Numbered from the stretch's first letter, positions 9,478 through 19,165 are shown. The stretch is DNA of 48,677 nt from Moorena sp. SS36440bin_2 (GCA_011524395.1 WTKN01000405.1:1-48677); one strand, 5' to 3'. Notes: generated by a model not told the origin, from the letters alone. Translations and numbers: made by a program.

Positions 9478-10854
9478 TCACGGGTCACTATTGCGGTATT
9501 GGATCCGGTAAATGCGGTTGTTGGCTTCTTCTGTGACGAGCAGACTGCCATCTTTTAGCACCAGCAACCCAACTGGACGTCCCCAAGTGGTTGGTCCTGA
9601 GGAATCGATCAGAAAACCAGTCAGAAAATCTTCATAGTAGCCTAATGGTCGTCTATCAGTTTTAAAGGGAACAAATACAACCTTGTAACCAGTGCCTCGG
9701 TTACGATTCCAAGAGCCACGAAACGCTACAAAGGCACCGTTACGATACTTTTCTGGAAAGGTCTGTCCATCATAAAATTGTAATCCTAGTGCTGCTGAGT
9801 GCGATTGGAATAAAACATCGGGAGTTCGGGTTTGGGCAACCAGTTCAGGTTTAATGCTTTGACCATTGCGGGTTTGACGGGGATCGATGAGATGGGGGGC
9901 TAAATAGGCATAGGGCCAACCATAGAATTCCCCTTGGCGAATGCGGGTGAAGTAATCAGGAACTAGGTCATCTCCGATCAGATCTCGTTCATTGACGGTA
10001 GTGTAAAGTTCACCAGTAATTGGGTGAAAGTCTAGGCCCACAGGATTACGTAAACCATAGGCAAAGGTCTTTTGGTTTGACCCGTCGAGGTTCATCACCT
10101 GTACTGATGCTCGGGGCAAGGGTTCCCTATCGACATTAGACCGTGAACCAATCGAGACGTAGATTTTGTTTAGGTTGGGAGACACTACCACATTGCGCGT
10201 CCAATGCTGGTTGTAGCCACCACCAGGAAGCTCAGCAATTTTTTGACCTTTGCCAGTGAGTTGGTCTTGACCTTTAGTGTAGGGAAACCGGAGTACAGCA
10301 TTAGTGTTGCCCAAGAAGAAGTATTGATCAGCAAACGCCATGCCAAAGGGAATATTTAACCCATTACTAGCATTAGCAAAGGTTTTTTTGACATCAGCAA
10401 CTCCATCACCATTGCGATCGCGCAATAAACGAATACGATTTGCCCGAGTTTCTGTGACCAAGATATCCCCAGTGGGAGTAAGTGCTAGCCAGCGGGGACG
10501 GTCTAATCCATCAGCAAATACGTTCACTTGGAAACCCGCTGGTACTTTTAGGCTTGGGTTGGATGGTACTGCTACAACATTTGGAGGTCGAGAGGCGCTA
10601 GTAGTAGCAAAGGGTTGGGGTAAATCCTTCAGGGTAATTTGAATCGGTTGCGGTGTCAGGGGTTTGGTATTTATTAGGGTTTTTGTGGATAAAGCATTGG
10701 TTTGTGTAGGTGCCTGAGCCATTTGGGGATATTCCTCAGAGGAGGACTTTTGTACAATCGGTGCAACAGGTGCTTGAGTTGAGGTGATAGTTGAACTACA
10801 GGCTACTACCGTAGTCATCAGCAGTTGCAGGATCAGGAAACGTGGGGAGTTCAT
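9478..10854 (-). CDS. Lipoprotein glucose/sorbosone dehydrogenase-like beta-propeller
   Basis: Secreted member of the glucose/L-sorbosone dehydrogenase family, whose characterised members are PQQ-dependent six-bladed beta-propellers. From the ATG at 10854 the protein has 458 residues, starting MNSPRFLILQLLMTTVVAC. This is a lipoprotein signal with the lipobox VVAC, so it is probably membrane-anchored outside the cytoplasm. A Thr/Pro/Gln-rich linker follows. The propeller begins near residue 105 (VPAGFQVNVFADGLDRPRWL) and has ETRANRIRLLRDRNGDG, YGLRNPVGLDFHP and the final LLVTEEANNRIYRI blade. A GTG four codons upstream (10866) is an alternative start; neither has a good Shine-Dalgarno. The physiological substrate is not evident. 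Confidence 0.85.
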   Translation of the reverse strand: MNSPRFLILQLLMTTVVACSSTITSTQAPVAPIVQKSSSEEYPQMAQAPTQTNALSTKTLINTKPLTPQPIQITLKDLPQPFATTSASRPPNVVAVPSNPSLKVPAGFQVNVFADGLDRPRWLALTPTGDILVTETRANRIRLLRDRNGDGVADVKKTFANASNGLNIPFGMAFADQYFFLGNTNAVLRFPYTKGQDQLTGKGQKIAELPGGGYNQHWTRNVVVSPNLNKIYVSIGSRSNVDREPLPRASVQVMNLDGSNQKTFAYGLRNPVGLDFHPITGELYTTVNERDLIGDDLVPDYFTRIRQGEFYGWPYAYLAPHLIDPRQTRNGQSIKPELVAQTRTPDVLFQSHSAALGLQFYDGQTFPEKYRNGAFVAFRGSWNRNRGTGYKVVFVPFKTDRRPLGYYEDFLTGFLIDSSGPTTWGRPVGLLVLKDGSLLVTEEANNRIYRIQYRNSDP

Positions 10855-10948
10855 GATCACGAGCACAGGGTGATTTGGGATTTATCTTAACTGACCAAGT
10901 AGCAATCCAAGGTATTAGTTGATTGCGATTCCAGGTGATCAGGTTACA

Positions 10949-11266
10949 GGTTGAACGCGCACGCGTGCCCAAAGGCCAAGGTTAGTCGGTTGAACGCGCA
11001 CGCGTGCCCAAAGGCCAAGGTTAGTCGGTGTTGCCGGTTACTGCTTAGAACCTTGGCCAAAAGGCCACGCGTTCGCGTTCAACCCACCCTACACCGAACG
11101 CCACAGGCGAACAACCGGTTAACCTTGGCCAAAAGGCCACGCGTTCGCGTTCAACCTTCAAGAACCTTCAACCGCTAACCGACTAATCTTGGCCAAAAGG
11201 CCACGCGTTCGCGTTCAACCTTCAACCGGTTAACCTTGGCCAAAAGGCCACGCGTTCGCGTTCACC
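10949..11266. repeat. Cluster of palindromic ACGCGTGGCC/GGCCAAAAGGCC repeats
   Basis: Two tandem 39-bp copies (10949-10987, 10988-11026) start GGTTGAACGCGCACGCGTG. Four copies follow in the opposite orientation (11049-11084, 11121-11156, 11188-11220, 11232-11266), built on CTTGGCCAAAAGGCCACGCG. Spacers such as CAACCGGTTAACC are themselves short inverted repeats. The unit has no even spacer or cas gene, so it is not a CRISPR. Related copies lie near 16.9, 19.1, 24.7 and 36.0 kb. Confidence 0.85.
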
Positions 11267-11425
11267 CCCATCTTCCCATAGCCTCCAGTTATCCCTACTT
11301 CAGGTAAAGCGTATCATTTAATACCATATTTTTGTAAAAAAGTATATAAATAAATGTTGCAAATCTTTCCAAAATAGGTTAACTTATATTACAGAAGCTA
11401 ACAAAGAGCTAGGAGATCTATAAAA

Positions 11426-11572
11426 ATGACTCAAGAGCAAGAATCTAAGTTCGGTTTCACTAACTTTGCTGAAACCTGGAATGGCCGTTTGGCAATGTTG
11501 GGTTTCGCCATTGGCTTGGCTACCGAGTTGCTGACTGGTAACGGAATTCTCGAACAACTAGGTCTGATGTAA
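11426..11572 (+). CDS. hli: High-light-inducible (HLIP/SCP) protein
   Basis: A 48-residue single-helix member of the chlorophyll a/b-binding superfamily, which protects chlorophyll and photosystem II assembly under excess light in the thylakoid membrane. The diagnostic helix is present: AETWNGRLAMLGFAIGL, with the Glu and Asn/Arg used for pigment binding and helix pairing, followed by ATELLTGNGIL. An AGGAG Shine-Dalgarno sequence (11411-11415) sits 10 bases before the ATG. The gene stands alone, followed after 16 bases by a GC-rich hairpin. Stress induction is expected for the family but not visible in the sequence. Confidence 0.93.
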   Translation: MTQEQESKFGFTNFAETWNGRLAMLGFAIGLATELLTGNGILEQLGLM

Positions 11573-11588
11573 TCGACCATAAGCAATA

Positions 11589-11607
11589 GGGCGCACGGTG
11601 TGCGCCC
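11589..11607 (+). terminator. Hairpin after hli
   Basis: GGGCGCAC (11589-11596) pairs perfectly with GTGCGCCC (11600-11607) over a GGT loop, 16 bases past the hli stop. The following sequence (CTAAAGTTGATT) lacks a strong T run, so it may be a weak terminator or a transcript-stabilising stem. Confidence 0.45.
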
Positions 11608-11867
11608 CTAAAGTTGATTGGTATTCTACTCAATATCTGAAGCGCTATACCTGCATTTATGACAAATATTGCGATCGCACTCGCTGAAAGCTTTACAAAA
11701 TCTAGGGTTTACCCCAATTGAAGCTCAGCAAAAAAAACAACAGTGTGTTGTTCTTCAGCGATCGCTTAACCATTCCTAATAAATATAAGTAAGTTATAAA
11801 AAATCTATATTGGTGAATAGTAACTAATAACAATCAAGCCCTTGGAGCTGACTAAAAATTTTCCTAT

Positions 11868-12686
11868 CTACTTAGTTGTTAATTGATCAACAATACCCAT
11901 AACTTCACTGCGGGTTAGTTTAGATTGTCCGAGGGCTAAAACATCAAGGGTGGCATGTGCTAAAGCCAGAGGAATTTGGCAAAAATTTCTGGCCGGACTA
12001 TTCTTCATGAGAGCATTGGTGTAAGCATCAGCTAAAGAGAGATTTACCCGAGCATATTTTTGTAGCTCTTCTTCGCCCCAGCCGTTGGGAAAAAAATCCA
12101 CTTGCCTTGTCAAGTCTTCAGAGCGGTTACGTAGAATGTTGACTGCTTGTAAACCCCGACCAAAACCAACTGCATAACTACGGTTAGTTTGGGTACCATC
12201 ATACCAAGCCCATAAATCAGAAAGTAACAATCCTACAGAGCCAGCAACGCTATATGTATAAGCATCCAAATCCATTTCTGTATTAATTTCCCAACCCCAT
12301 TCAGCCCAAGCTGCCATTCTATCTGCCATAGCTGCGCTAGCTTCCCAAATGCGAGGTGCAATGGTTTCCGGTGCTAGCATTGCCCATTCACCAATCCGAA
12401 TGGTTACTTCTGGAAGTGGCTGTTCGTGCTTACTCAAGGCTAAAGATAATTCCGAGGCACTGAATCCATTACCTATACCTTGTAGACCGAAACTAATTTT
12501 TCGCAACAGTGAAGCCTTGGTAAGGTTATCAAGCTCAAAATTATCTTCAATTTCGTCAATTGCACGCATACATAAGTATGCAGAAGCAACAGATTCTTGT
12601 AACCCTCCTGGTAAGCAACTAATTGGAATGTAGAAAGTTCGACTAGTTTCTTTGAGAATTCCTAAGGCATCTTTACATAGTTGCAT
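11868..12686 (-). CDS. Squalene/phytoene synthase family protein
   Basis: Member of the head-to-head prenyl transferase family (squalene, phytoene, dehydrosqualene synthases), 272 residues. Seen: the N-terminal SRTFYIPISCLP; the first Asp-rich motif as D44-E-I-E-D48 in MRAIDEIED; the substrate-pocket helix YTYSVAGSVGLLLSDLW (144-160); and the second Asp-rich region as N187-R-S-E-D191 in AVNILRNRSED. The last differs from the usual NILRDxxED because the first Asp is Asn. There is no hopanoid or carotenoid gene next to it, so which condensation it catalyses cannot be told. It lies between hli and purH, without an operon partner. Alternative: a squalene-synthase-like protein of altered function. 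Confidence 0.8.
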   Translation of the reverse strand: MQLCKDALGILKETSRTFYIPISCLPGGLQESVASAYLCMRAIDEIEDNFELDNLTKASLLRKISFGLQGIGNGFSASELSLALSKHEQPLPEVTIRIGEWAMLAPETIAPRIWEASAAMADRMAAWAEWGWEINTEMDLDAYTYSVAGSVGLLLSDLWAWYDGTQTNRSYAVGFGRGLQAVNILRNRSEDLTRQVDFFPNGWGEEELQKYARVNLSLADAYTNALMKNSPARNFCQIPLALAHATLDVLALGQSKLTRSEVMGIVDQLTTK

Positions 12687-12994
12687 AACTTTACCATTCT
12701 CATCACCACTTTATATTATTATATGCGTAAATTTTAAACCATAAATACTCATCAATATTGAATTTATTATGTATTTTTTGTCAAAAGGACTTAGGCAGTT
12801 GACTTAGTTTCGCTCCCTTAAGCACTTCAAGTGTGTTTCAAAATACAATAAGTTAAAAATTTTGGGTGATAGGGATTTGGGTAAATACGGAAATAGGGAA
12901 CACAACGCGCACTTACTGAAAACTAAGCCAATAAGTGTCTTTCACACCTGACTAATTAGTCGGCTTCAATCAAATGAAATGATTAACAATGGGC

Positions 12995-13036
12995 GATTCG
13001 GAGCAAAATTAGTGTTCGATAAATTTGCTCCGAATC
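12995..13036 (-). terminator. Long hairpin just past the purH stop
   Basis: Perfect 13-bp arms, GATTCGGAGCAAA (12995-13007) and its reverse complement (13024-13036), lie 30 bases downstream of purH. On the purH strand no T tract follows, so its role as a terminator is unproven. The rest of 12687-12994 shows nothing I recognise. Confidence 0.4.
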
Positions 13037-13066
13037 ACGACTATTTCTTCTGGATAATGTAAATAA

Positions 13067-14608
13067 CTAATGCAAGAAGTGGCGCATACCGGTTAGCACC
13101 ATTACTAATCCTAGTTCATCTGCTGCCTGAATCGAGTCTTGATCTCGTAAACTACCACCCGGTTGAACAATTGCCTCAATCCCTGCTTTAGCAGCTGTCC
13201 GCACTGAGTCATCGAAGGGGAAGAATCCATCACTAGCAAGGATAGCATTTTTGCTATTTTCTCCAGCCTGTTCTAAAGCTATATTGACTGCACCTACCCG
13301 ATTCATTTGACCGGCACCCACACCTAAGGTTGTGCGATCGCGTGTCATGACAATGGCATTAGATTTAACATGCTTACACACCTTCCAAGCAAATAATAAT
13401 TCTGCCATTTGGTCAGGAGTAGGTTGCTTTTGGGTTACCACTTGCCAATTCTCAGGATTATCCATAGCATCATCCGCAGCTTGTACCAGAAATCCCCCTG
13501 CAATAGCTTTCACAGTTTGCTTTGATCCCAGCTGTAAGTCTGGTAATAGCAACACCCTTAGCTTCGACTTAGCACTGAGAATTTCTTGAGCTTCTGGTTC
13601 ACACTCTGGTGCGACTACACATTCTAAGAAAGTTTTCTTTAACGCAACAGCTGTAGCAGCATCAATGGGTTTATTTAATGCCACAATTCCACCAAAGGCA
13701 GAAATAGAGTCAGCATTGAATGCCTTCTGATAGGCTTCGGAGAGGGTTTCTGCCAAGGCTACCCCACAAGGATTGGTGTGCTTGAGAATTGCTGCGGCTG
13801 GAGTTTCAGTAAATTCATTTATGATCCGCCGTGCAGCTTCTAAATCCACCAGGTTGTTATAACTGAGTTCTTTACCCTGAAGTTTAGTGGCTGCAGCCCA
13901 ACCGGTAGGAACTGTTCCGGATTGATACCACGATGCCGGTTGATGAGGATTCTCGCCATAGCGTAGAGATTGGCGCTGTTGTCCAGATAAGGTAAATCGT
14001 TTTGGTAGGGAAACTGGATCTTCGTACCCGATCAGGTAGGATGCGATCGCATGGTCATAAGCAGCAGTATGACCAAAAACCTCTATAGCGCAAGCCTGAC
14101 GGAATTCGATTGATGGTTGATTTCCATTCTGGCTTAACTCCTCTAAGTAATCCTGATACTGACTAGGATTACACAGCACTGTCAGGTGAGCATAGTTTTT
14201 CGCAGCTGCCCTCAGCAGTGTTGGACCACCGATATCAATAGTTTCAATTGCTTGTGCTAAACTCACGTCCGGTTTAGCAACAGTCTGTTCAAATGGATAG
14301 AGATTCACCACCACCAAATCAATGGGACGAATCTGGTTTGTCTCCATTTCTGCCACATCTTCGGGCAAATCTCGCCTTCCCAAAATTCCACCATGAATTC
14401 TTGGATGTAGGGTTTTCACTCTGCCACCCAAAATTTCTGGAAAGCCAGTGTAATCAGACACTTTCGTTACCGGCAAACCTTCTGATTGCAAGGCTTTAGC
14501 CGTTCCGCCACTGCTGATTAAATCAAATTTAAATTTTTCTACTAGCTGACGGGCAAAGTCGATTAGTCCAGTTTTGTCAGATACACTCAGCAGTGCCAGA
14601 TTTGCCAT
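13067..14608 (-). CDS. purH: Bifunctional AICAR formyltransferase / IMP cyclohydrolase
   Basis: Catalyses the last two steps of purine synthesis: formylation of AICAR by 10-formyl-tetrahydrofolate and closure to IMP. The N-terminal cyclohydrolase domain begins ALLSVSDKTGLIDFARQL and contains SGGTAKAL and RVKTLHPRIHGGILGRR. The C-terminal formyltransferase domain has LRYGENPHQPA, ILKHTNPCGVA and ILASDGFFPFDDSVRTA. The start at 14608 (MANLALLS) gives 513 residues, the family norm. A TTG three codons earlier would add MFE but is unlikely. No Shine-Dalgarno is evident. It has no purine-gene neighbours, as is usual in cyanobacteria. Confidence 0.96.
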   Translation of the reverse strand: MANLALLSVSDKTGLIDFARQLVEKFKFDLISSGGTAKALQSEGLPVTKVSDYTGFPEILGGRVKTLHPRIHGGILGRRDLPEDVAEMETNQIRPIDLVVVNLYPFEQTVAKPDVSLAQAIETIDIGGPTLLRAAAKNYAHLTVLCNPSQYQDYLEELSQNGNQPSIEFRQACAIEVFGHTAAYDHAIASYLIGYEDPVSLPKRFTLSGQQRQSLRYGENPHQPASWYQSGTVPTGWAAATKLQGKELSYNNLVDLEAARRIINEFTETPAAAILKHTNPCGVALAETLSEAYQKAFNADSISAFGGIVALNKPIDAATAVALKKTFLECVVAPECEPEAQEILSAKSKLRVLLLPDLQLGSKQTVKAIAGGFLVQAADDAMDNPENWQVVTQKQPTPDQMAELLFAWKVCKHVKSNAIVMTRDRTTLGVGAGQMNRVGAVNIALEQAGENSKNAILASDGFFPFDDSVRTAAKAGIEAIVQPGGSLRDQDSIQAADELGLVMVLTGMRHFLH

Positions 14609-14903
14609 TTCAAACAATTTTACAAAAGGTCAACCGAATTCTGAGTAATTATCAATTCAGAATGCAGAATTACTCCTTGCTAAATTTATGATTCAGCAAC
14701 TTAATAATTCAGAAATAACTCATAAATATTCACTCTTACTTCTGGATTATTAATTCTGCACTCTGAATGATTTTTCTCAAATTATCAAAAGGTTTTTTAG
14801 GCTAAATTTCAATAATTCTGCAAACTAATGTAGGAGCTATAAATTATTTAGCTTACCTACCAATCCGTAATGAATTATTTCAATTTTTACCCATTCTTGC
14901 TAA

Positions 14904-15029
14904 TTACAACGGATGGAAAAGTAGATCCGGGAAAAAGCGGTTAAATTCAATCAAAATTCCAGCCGTAATGGTCATCCAAACAGCCAATAACACTGGTGCT
15001 AGGGACAAATATTTAACTAAATCCTGCAT
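14904..15029 (-). CDS. psaJ: Photosystem I reaction centre subunit IX
   Basis: A 41-residue single-span thylakoid protein that packs against PsaF at the edge of photosystem I. The sequence starts [18 protein letters not shown], has one membrane helix (about residues 8-27), and ends [14 protein letters not shown], all typical of PsaJ. An AGGAG Shine-Dalgarno sequence lies about 9 bases before the ATG at 15029. It follows psaF by 163 bases on the same strand, the usual psaF-psaJ arrangement. The 295 bases between it and purH show only AT-rich sequence with repeated TTCTGAAT-like words. Confidence 0.95.
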   Translation of the reverse strand: MQDLVKYLSLAPVLLAVWMTITAGILIEFNRFFPDLLFHPL

Positions 15030-15192
15030 GGAACATTCTCCTAAAATCGGTAACTATTTTAAGACATTTTGGCACATCAAGATAATGCCCTGTCTATAAA
15101 AGCGCGAAAATTTGATTAGCGAGAACGACAGTAGTTTTTAGCTAACTTTTCAGTGCTAAAAGCGTTCCCGCGAGGGAGTCTAAGTATGATTG

Positions 15193-15687
15193 CTAGCGTG
15201 GTGAGACAGGAATCTCATCATCTTTAGCAAACATTTCACCAGTGGTGATTTCTTTGAATGCTAACAAAGGCCATGAGGCAGCCAATAGCATCTTACTAAA
15301 TGCCAAGGGGACTTCAATGATGATTTCTTTTTCTTCTGGGTTCTTACCCTTTTGAATCGCTTGTAGATAGCTGCGACCTGCCCAGCCAATCCAGCCAGTG
15401 ATATAGAGGAAGAGTAAGCTAGGAATCAGGAAATCACCCATATGGGAGAAACGACCATCCACAATCAAGCGGGGATATCCCTCATCACCACAAAGTGCTT
15501 GAGAATACCGCTCAAATCGGTTCGCACCGGAATTGGGGTCAGCTGTAGTGTTTACGAACTGAGCCTTCCGGGCTTGAAATGCAGCAGACTCACTACAAGG
15601 GGTGAGATGATCCAAAGAAGCAGAGGCTGGGCTGATGGCGCAAAACCACACAGAGACGGCAAAAATTAAAGCTAACAATCGTCGCAT
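15193..15687 (-). CDS. psaF: Photosystem I reaction centre subunit III (PsaF)
   Basis: Lumen-exposed photosystem I subunit next to PsaJ; in some lineages it contributes to plastocyanin or cytochrome c6 docking. From the ATG at 15687 it has 164 residues: a signal peptide ([20 protein letters not shown], cleaved after ASA), a mature start [11 protein letters not shown], a conserved central [18 protein letters not shown], a membrane span ([19 protein letters not shown]) and a second hydrophobic stretch near 125-145. An AGGAG sequence 11 bases before this ATG decides the start. An upstream in-frame start would only lengthen the signal sequence. It is divergent from tsaD, with 152 bases between the two starts. 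Confidence 0.96.
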   Translation of the reverse strand: MRRLLALIFAVSVWFCAISPASASLDHLTPCSESAAFQARKAQFVNTTADPNSGANRFERYSQALCGDEGYPRLIVDGRFSHMGDFLIPSLLFLYITGWIGWAGRSYLQAIQKGKNPEEKEIIIEVPLAFSKMLLAASWPLLAFKEITTGEMFAKDDEIPVSPR

Positions 15688-15839
15688 AGAAAAGTGTCTC
15701 CTTTTGTTAAGAAACAAAAAGTTTTTTGTACAAACCAAAAGATCAAATTATTTGTACACTCAGGCAATCTTACTCTGAGCCGTGTATCTAGTAAAGTTTA
15801 ATTAACTAAAAGTAGTGTTTCAATAAAGGTCATTGGTGA

Positions 15840-16886
15840 ATGGCTTGTATTTTAGCAATAGAAACCAGTTGTGATGAAACAGCTGTGGCGATTGTTAAAA
15901 ATCGTAAATGTTGTAGCAATATTGTTACTTCCCAAATTCCTATGCATCGGCAGTATGGCGGTGTGGTGCCAGAGGTAGCATCCCGTAGCCATCTAGAAAC
16001 CATAAATAATGCGATCGCGCAAGCCCTAGAAGCAGCTCAACTGGATTGGGGCGCAATTGATGGAATTGCTGCTACCTGCGCTCCCGGCTTAGTGGGCTCT
16101 CTACTAGTGGGGGTCACAGCTGCCAAAACCTTGGCCATGGTTCACCACAAACCCTTTGTGGGTGTCCATCATCTAGAAGGTCATATTTACGCCACCTATC
16201 TCAGTGAGCCAGAACTAGAACCACCATTTTTGAGTCTATTGGTGTCTGGGGGTCACACTAGCTTAATTTATGTCAAAACCTGTGGTAGCTATGAAATACT
16301 GGGGGCAACCCGTGACGATGCTGCCGGTGAAGCCTTTGATAAGGTAGCACGATTATTAAAGTTAGGCTATCCTGGAGGACCAGCTATAGATAAGTTAGCA
16401 AGAGAGGGCAACCCCAAAGCCTTTCCATTGCCAGAGGGTAAGATTTCCCTTGCTAGTGGTGGTTATCATCCCTATGACTCCAGTTTTAGCGGCTTGAAGA
16501 CAGCGGTGCTAAGACTGGTGCAAAAACTGGAACAGGAACACTCAGAAATTCCAGTGACCGACATTGCTGCCAGCTTTCAGGAAACCGTAGTGCGATCGCT
16601 TACCAAGCGTACCATTGCTTGTGCTCTCGACTATGGTCTCGATACGATTACCGTTGGAGGTGGGGTTGCTGCCAATAGTGGATTGAGACAACAGTTACAA
16701 GCTAAAGCAACTGAGTATAATTTGCGAGTTATTTTTCCTCCCCTGAAGTTTTGTACCGATAATGCCGCAATGATTGGCTGTGCCGCAACTGACCATTTAA
16801 ATCAAGGACATACTTCCCCTTTGACTTTGGGAGTGCGATCGCGAATGCCTATCACTAAGGTGATGGAACTTTATTCAGAGGTTTAA
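15840..16886 (+). CDS. tsaD: tRNA N6-threonylcarbamoyladenosine synthase subunit
   Basis: Transfers the threonylcarbamoyl group to A37 of ANN-decoding tRNAs, together with TsaB and TsaE. At 348 residues it is the standard length for bacterial TsaD (Gcp/YgjD). Visible motifs are [16 protein letters not shown] (nucleotide binding), the metal-site [29 protein letters not shown] and [12 protein letters not shown] near the C-terminus. It is transcribed away from psaF. A copy of the palindromic repeat begins about 17 bases after its stop, between it and the tRNA-Pro gene. Confidence 0.97.
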   Translation: MACILAIETSCDETAVAIVKNRKCCSNIVTSQIPMHRQYGGVVPEVASRSHLETINNAIAQALEAAQLDWGAIDGIAATCAPGLVGSLLVGVTAAKTLAMVHHKPFVGVHHLEGHIYATYLSEPELEPPFLSLLVSGGHTSLIYVKTCGSYEILGATRDDAAGEAFDKVARLLKLGYPGGPAIDKLAREGNPKAFPLPEGKISLASGGYHPYDSSFSGLKTAVLRLVQKLEQEHSEIPVTDIAASFQETVVRSLTKRTIACALDYGLDTITVGGGVAANSGLRQQLQAKATEYNLRVIFPPLKFCTDNAAMIGCAATDHLNQGHTSPLTLGVRSRMPITKVMELYSEV

Positions 16887-16902
16887 GCTTTAAGGTTTAA
16901 GA

Positions 16903-16961
16903 GGTTGAACGCGCACGCGTGGCCGAACGCGCACGCGTGGCCAAAAGGCCTTTTGGCCAAG
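16903..16961. repeat. Palindromic repeat copy downstream of tsaD
   Basis: GTTGAACGCGCACGCGTGGCC occurs with a partial second GAACGCGCACGCGTGGCC in tandem, then AAAAGGCCTTTTGGCCAAGG. It belongs to the family at 10.9-11.3 kb. AAGGTTTAAGG and CCTGTAACCGGCTAA direct repeats continue to about 17045. Confidence 0.75.
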
Positions 16962-17072
16962 GTTTAAGGTTTAAGGTTGGAGGTTTAAGGTTGAACTTTG
17001 AAGAACCTGTAACCTGTAACCGGCTAACCTGTAACCGGCTAACCTTTAAATAAAGTTATTGGACAAGTAAAA

Positions 17073-17146
<74 letters not shown>

Positions 17147-17277
17147 ATAAAGCGATAATTTAAGATTTCATCTATTTTATCATGGCTTAGGGGCAATCCG
17201 CCCCTACCTTGCTAGGATCAACATTAAAGTAACGTAACTTAAATAAATATATATATATAGTTGGAGTAGAACCAAGA

Positions 17278-18147
17278 GTGGTAGTTAAACCAGAATGGTT
17301 GCGAGTCAAAGCGCCCCAATGGCAGCGTGTCGGCAATATTAAAGAAACCTTAAGAGATTTGGATCTCAATACTGTCTGTGAAGAAGCCTCTTGTCCCAAT
17401 ATCGGAGAGTGCTTCAATGCTGGTACCGCCACCTTTTTAATTATGGGACCAGCCTGCACCCGTGCTTGTCCTTACTGCGATATTGACTTTGAGAAAAAAC
17501 CCAAAGCCCTTGACTCCACTGAACCCACACGCCTAGCGGAAGCCGTGCAGCGCATGGGTCTAAATCATGTGGTTATTACCTCTGTCAACCGGGATGATTT
17601 ACCCGATGGTGGTGCTGCCCAGTTTGTACAGTGCATTGAAGCCATTCGCCTGGTCTCACCTCATACCACTATTGAAGTTTTAATCCCAGACTTGTGCGGG
17701 AACTGGGATGCCCTCGAAACGATTCTTCAAGCCTTACCCGAAGTCCTCAATCACAATACAGAAACAGTACCCCGACTCTATCGGAAAGTACGCCCTCAAG
17801 GGGATTATCAGCGTTCCCTCGAATTACTGTTGCGGACACGAAACTTAGCTCCATCAGTTTACCGAAAATCTGGTATAATGGTAGGCTTAGGAGAAACTGA
17901 TGCTGAAGTCCGGCAAGTCATGGCAGATTTAAGGCAAGTAGACTGCGACATCTTAACTATTGGTCAGTATCTTCAACCCACTCAAAAACACCTAAAAATT
18001 TCTGAATTTATAACCCCTAAACAATTTGATACCTGGAAAGAGTATGGTGAATCCCTCGGTTTCCTGCAAGTTGTTTCTTCTCCCCTCACCCGCAGTTCCT
18101 ATCATGCCGAGCAAGTCCGAGAATTAATGGAGCGCTATCCCCGATGA
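17278..18147 (+). CDS. lipA: Lipoyl synthase
   Basis: Radical SAM enzyme that inserts two sulphur atoms into octanoyl groups on lipoyl-dependent complexes. Both iron-sulphur motifs are present: the auxiliary cluster [12 protein letters not shown] (34-45) and the radical [11 protein letters not shown] (about 59-66). The C-terminal RSSYHA completes the auxiliary-cluster ligands. At 289 residues it is standard length. The start is a GTG at 17278, preceded by TTGGAG about 11 bases upstream. It is followed 48 bases later by gpsA on the same strand, possibly co-transcribed. Cyanobacteria often carry two lipA paralogues; I cannot tell which this is. Confidence 0.95.
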   Translation: MVVKPEWLRVKAPQWQRVGNIKETLRDLDLNTVCEEASCPNIGECFNAGTATFLIMGPACTRACPYCDIDFEKKPKALDSTEPTRLAEAVQRMGLNHVVITSVNRDDLPDGGAAQFVQCIEAIRLVSPHTTIEVLIPDLCGNWDALETILQALPEVLNHNTETVPRLYRKVRPQGDYQRSLELLLRTRNLAPSVYRKSGIMVGLGETDAEVRQVMADLRQVDCDILTIGQYLQPTQKHLKISEFITPKQFDTWKEYGESLGFLQVVSSPLTRSSYHAEQVRELMERYPR

Positions 18148-18195
18148 AAGGTTGCATGGTTGGAGGACAATGGAAATTGACAACTAACAATCAAA

Positions 18196-19107
18196 ATGAC
18201 CAAAATCACTATAATCGGAGCTGGTGTTTGGGGTACAGCCCTCAATAGCCTAGCCTCTAAAAACGGTGATCAGGTTTGTTTGTGGTCCCGTCGGAGTCAG
18301 ACAAAATTAGCAGATGCTATAAAATCTAGCAGTATTATCTTGTCTGCTGTTTCCATGTCGGGGGTAAATTCTGTAGCGCAACAGCTAAAGTGTTTATCAG
18401 TATCTTCTGAGGTGATCTTGGTCACAGCGACTAAGGGATTAGATTTGCAAACTACCCGTACTCCCTCTCAAATCTGGCAAGCTGAATTTCCCAACAATCC
18501 TGTAGTGGTGCTATCGGGTCCCAATCTTTCCAAAGAAATTAAACAAGAACTCCCAGCCGCTACAGTAGTAGCTAGCACAGATGTCAAAGCAACTGAGATA
18601 CTACAACAGGTGTTTTCTTCGGCAAATTTCCGGGTTTACACCAATCGAGACCCCCTCGGTGTAGAACTAGGGGGTACCCTCAAAAATGTGATGGCGATCG
18701 CATCTGGAACCTGTGATGCTTTACAACTAGGAACAAATGCCAAAGCAGCTTTGCTAACCCGTGGACTTACAGAAATGATTCGTATTGGTACAGATTGGGG
18801 TGCTCAGGTAGAAACATTTTACGGTTTGTCGGGACTAGGAGATTTACTGGCAACCTGTAGTAGTAGCCTCAGTCGGAATTATCAAGTTGGTTATCAGCTC
18901 GCTCAGGGTCATAAACTTTCAGATATTCTGGCCAACTTGGAGGGAACAGCAGAAGGGGTAAACACTACAAAGGTTGTGATTGAACGAGCTAAGCTCAAAA
19001 GAATTTCAGTACCCATCACTTATCAAGTCCATCGATTGCTCCAAGGGGAGATTACTCCCCAAGCTGCTGTTGAAGCTCTGATGCTACGAGATACTAAGCC
19101 AGAATAA
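18196..19107 (+). CDS. gpsA: Glycerol-3-phosphate dehydrogenase [NAD(P)+]
   Basis: Reduces dihydroxyacetone phosphate to sn-glycerol 3-phosphate, the backbone for membrane lipids. The Rossmann motif is ITIIGAGVWGTAL at the N-terminus. Then come LSGPNLSKEI, the catalytic-Lys region GTLKNVMAIASG, and AALLTRGLTEMIRIG plus GLSGLGDLLATC in the C-terminal helical domain. At 303 residues it is about 30 shorter than the E. coli enzyme, because the stretch after LWSRRS is compact; cyanobacterial forms are often short. It starts 48 bases after lipA. A repeat copy follows directly. Confidence 0.95.
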   Translation: MTKITIIGAGVWGTALNSLASKNGDQVCLWSRRSQTKLADAIKSSSIILSAVSMSGVNSVAQQLKCLSVSSEVILVTATKGLDLQTTRTPSQIWQAEFPNNPVVVLSGPNLSKEIKQELPAATVVASTDVKATEILQQVFSSANFRVYTNRDPLGVELGGTLKNVMAIASGTCDALQLGTNAKAALLTRGLTEMIRIGTDWGAQVETFYGLSGLGDLLATCSSSLSRNYQVGYQLAQGHKLSDILANLEGTAEGVNTTKVVIERAKLKRISVPITYQVHRLLQGEITPQAAVEALMLRDTKPE

Positions 19108-19119
19108 TAGTCTGATCTC

Positions 19120-19165
19120 GAGTGCGTTCCCGTAGCGGCTCTGAACGCGCACGCGTGGGCCTTTA
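19120..19165. repeat. Palindromic repeat fragment after gpsA
   Basis: GTGCGTTCCCGTAGCGGCTC is followed by GAACGCGCACGCGTGGGCC and TTTAGCC, a partial unit of the dispersed family. Downstream, TGAGACATTCATTGATACAT-like short direct repeats occupy about 19271-19314. No gene is evident in 19166-19800. Confidence 0.6.

Noticed and set aside
10951-11178. Open frame across the repeat cluster (repeating NAHACPKAKVSR)
   Set aside because: It is the translation of the palindromic DNA repeats and has no protein-like character.
10949-11266. Repeat cluster considered as a CRISPR array
   Set aside because: Units occur in both orientations, spacers are not of even length, and no cas gene is present in the window.
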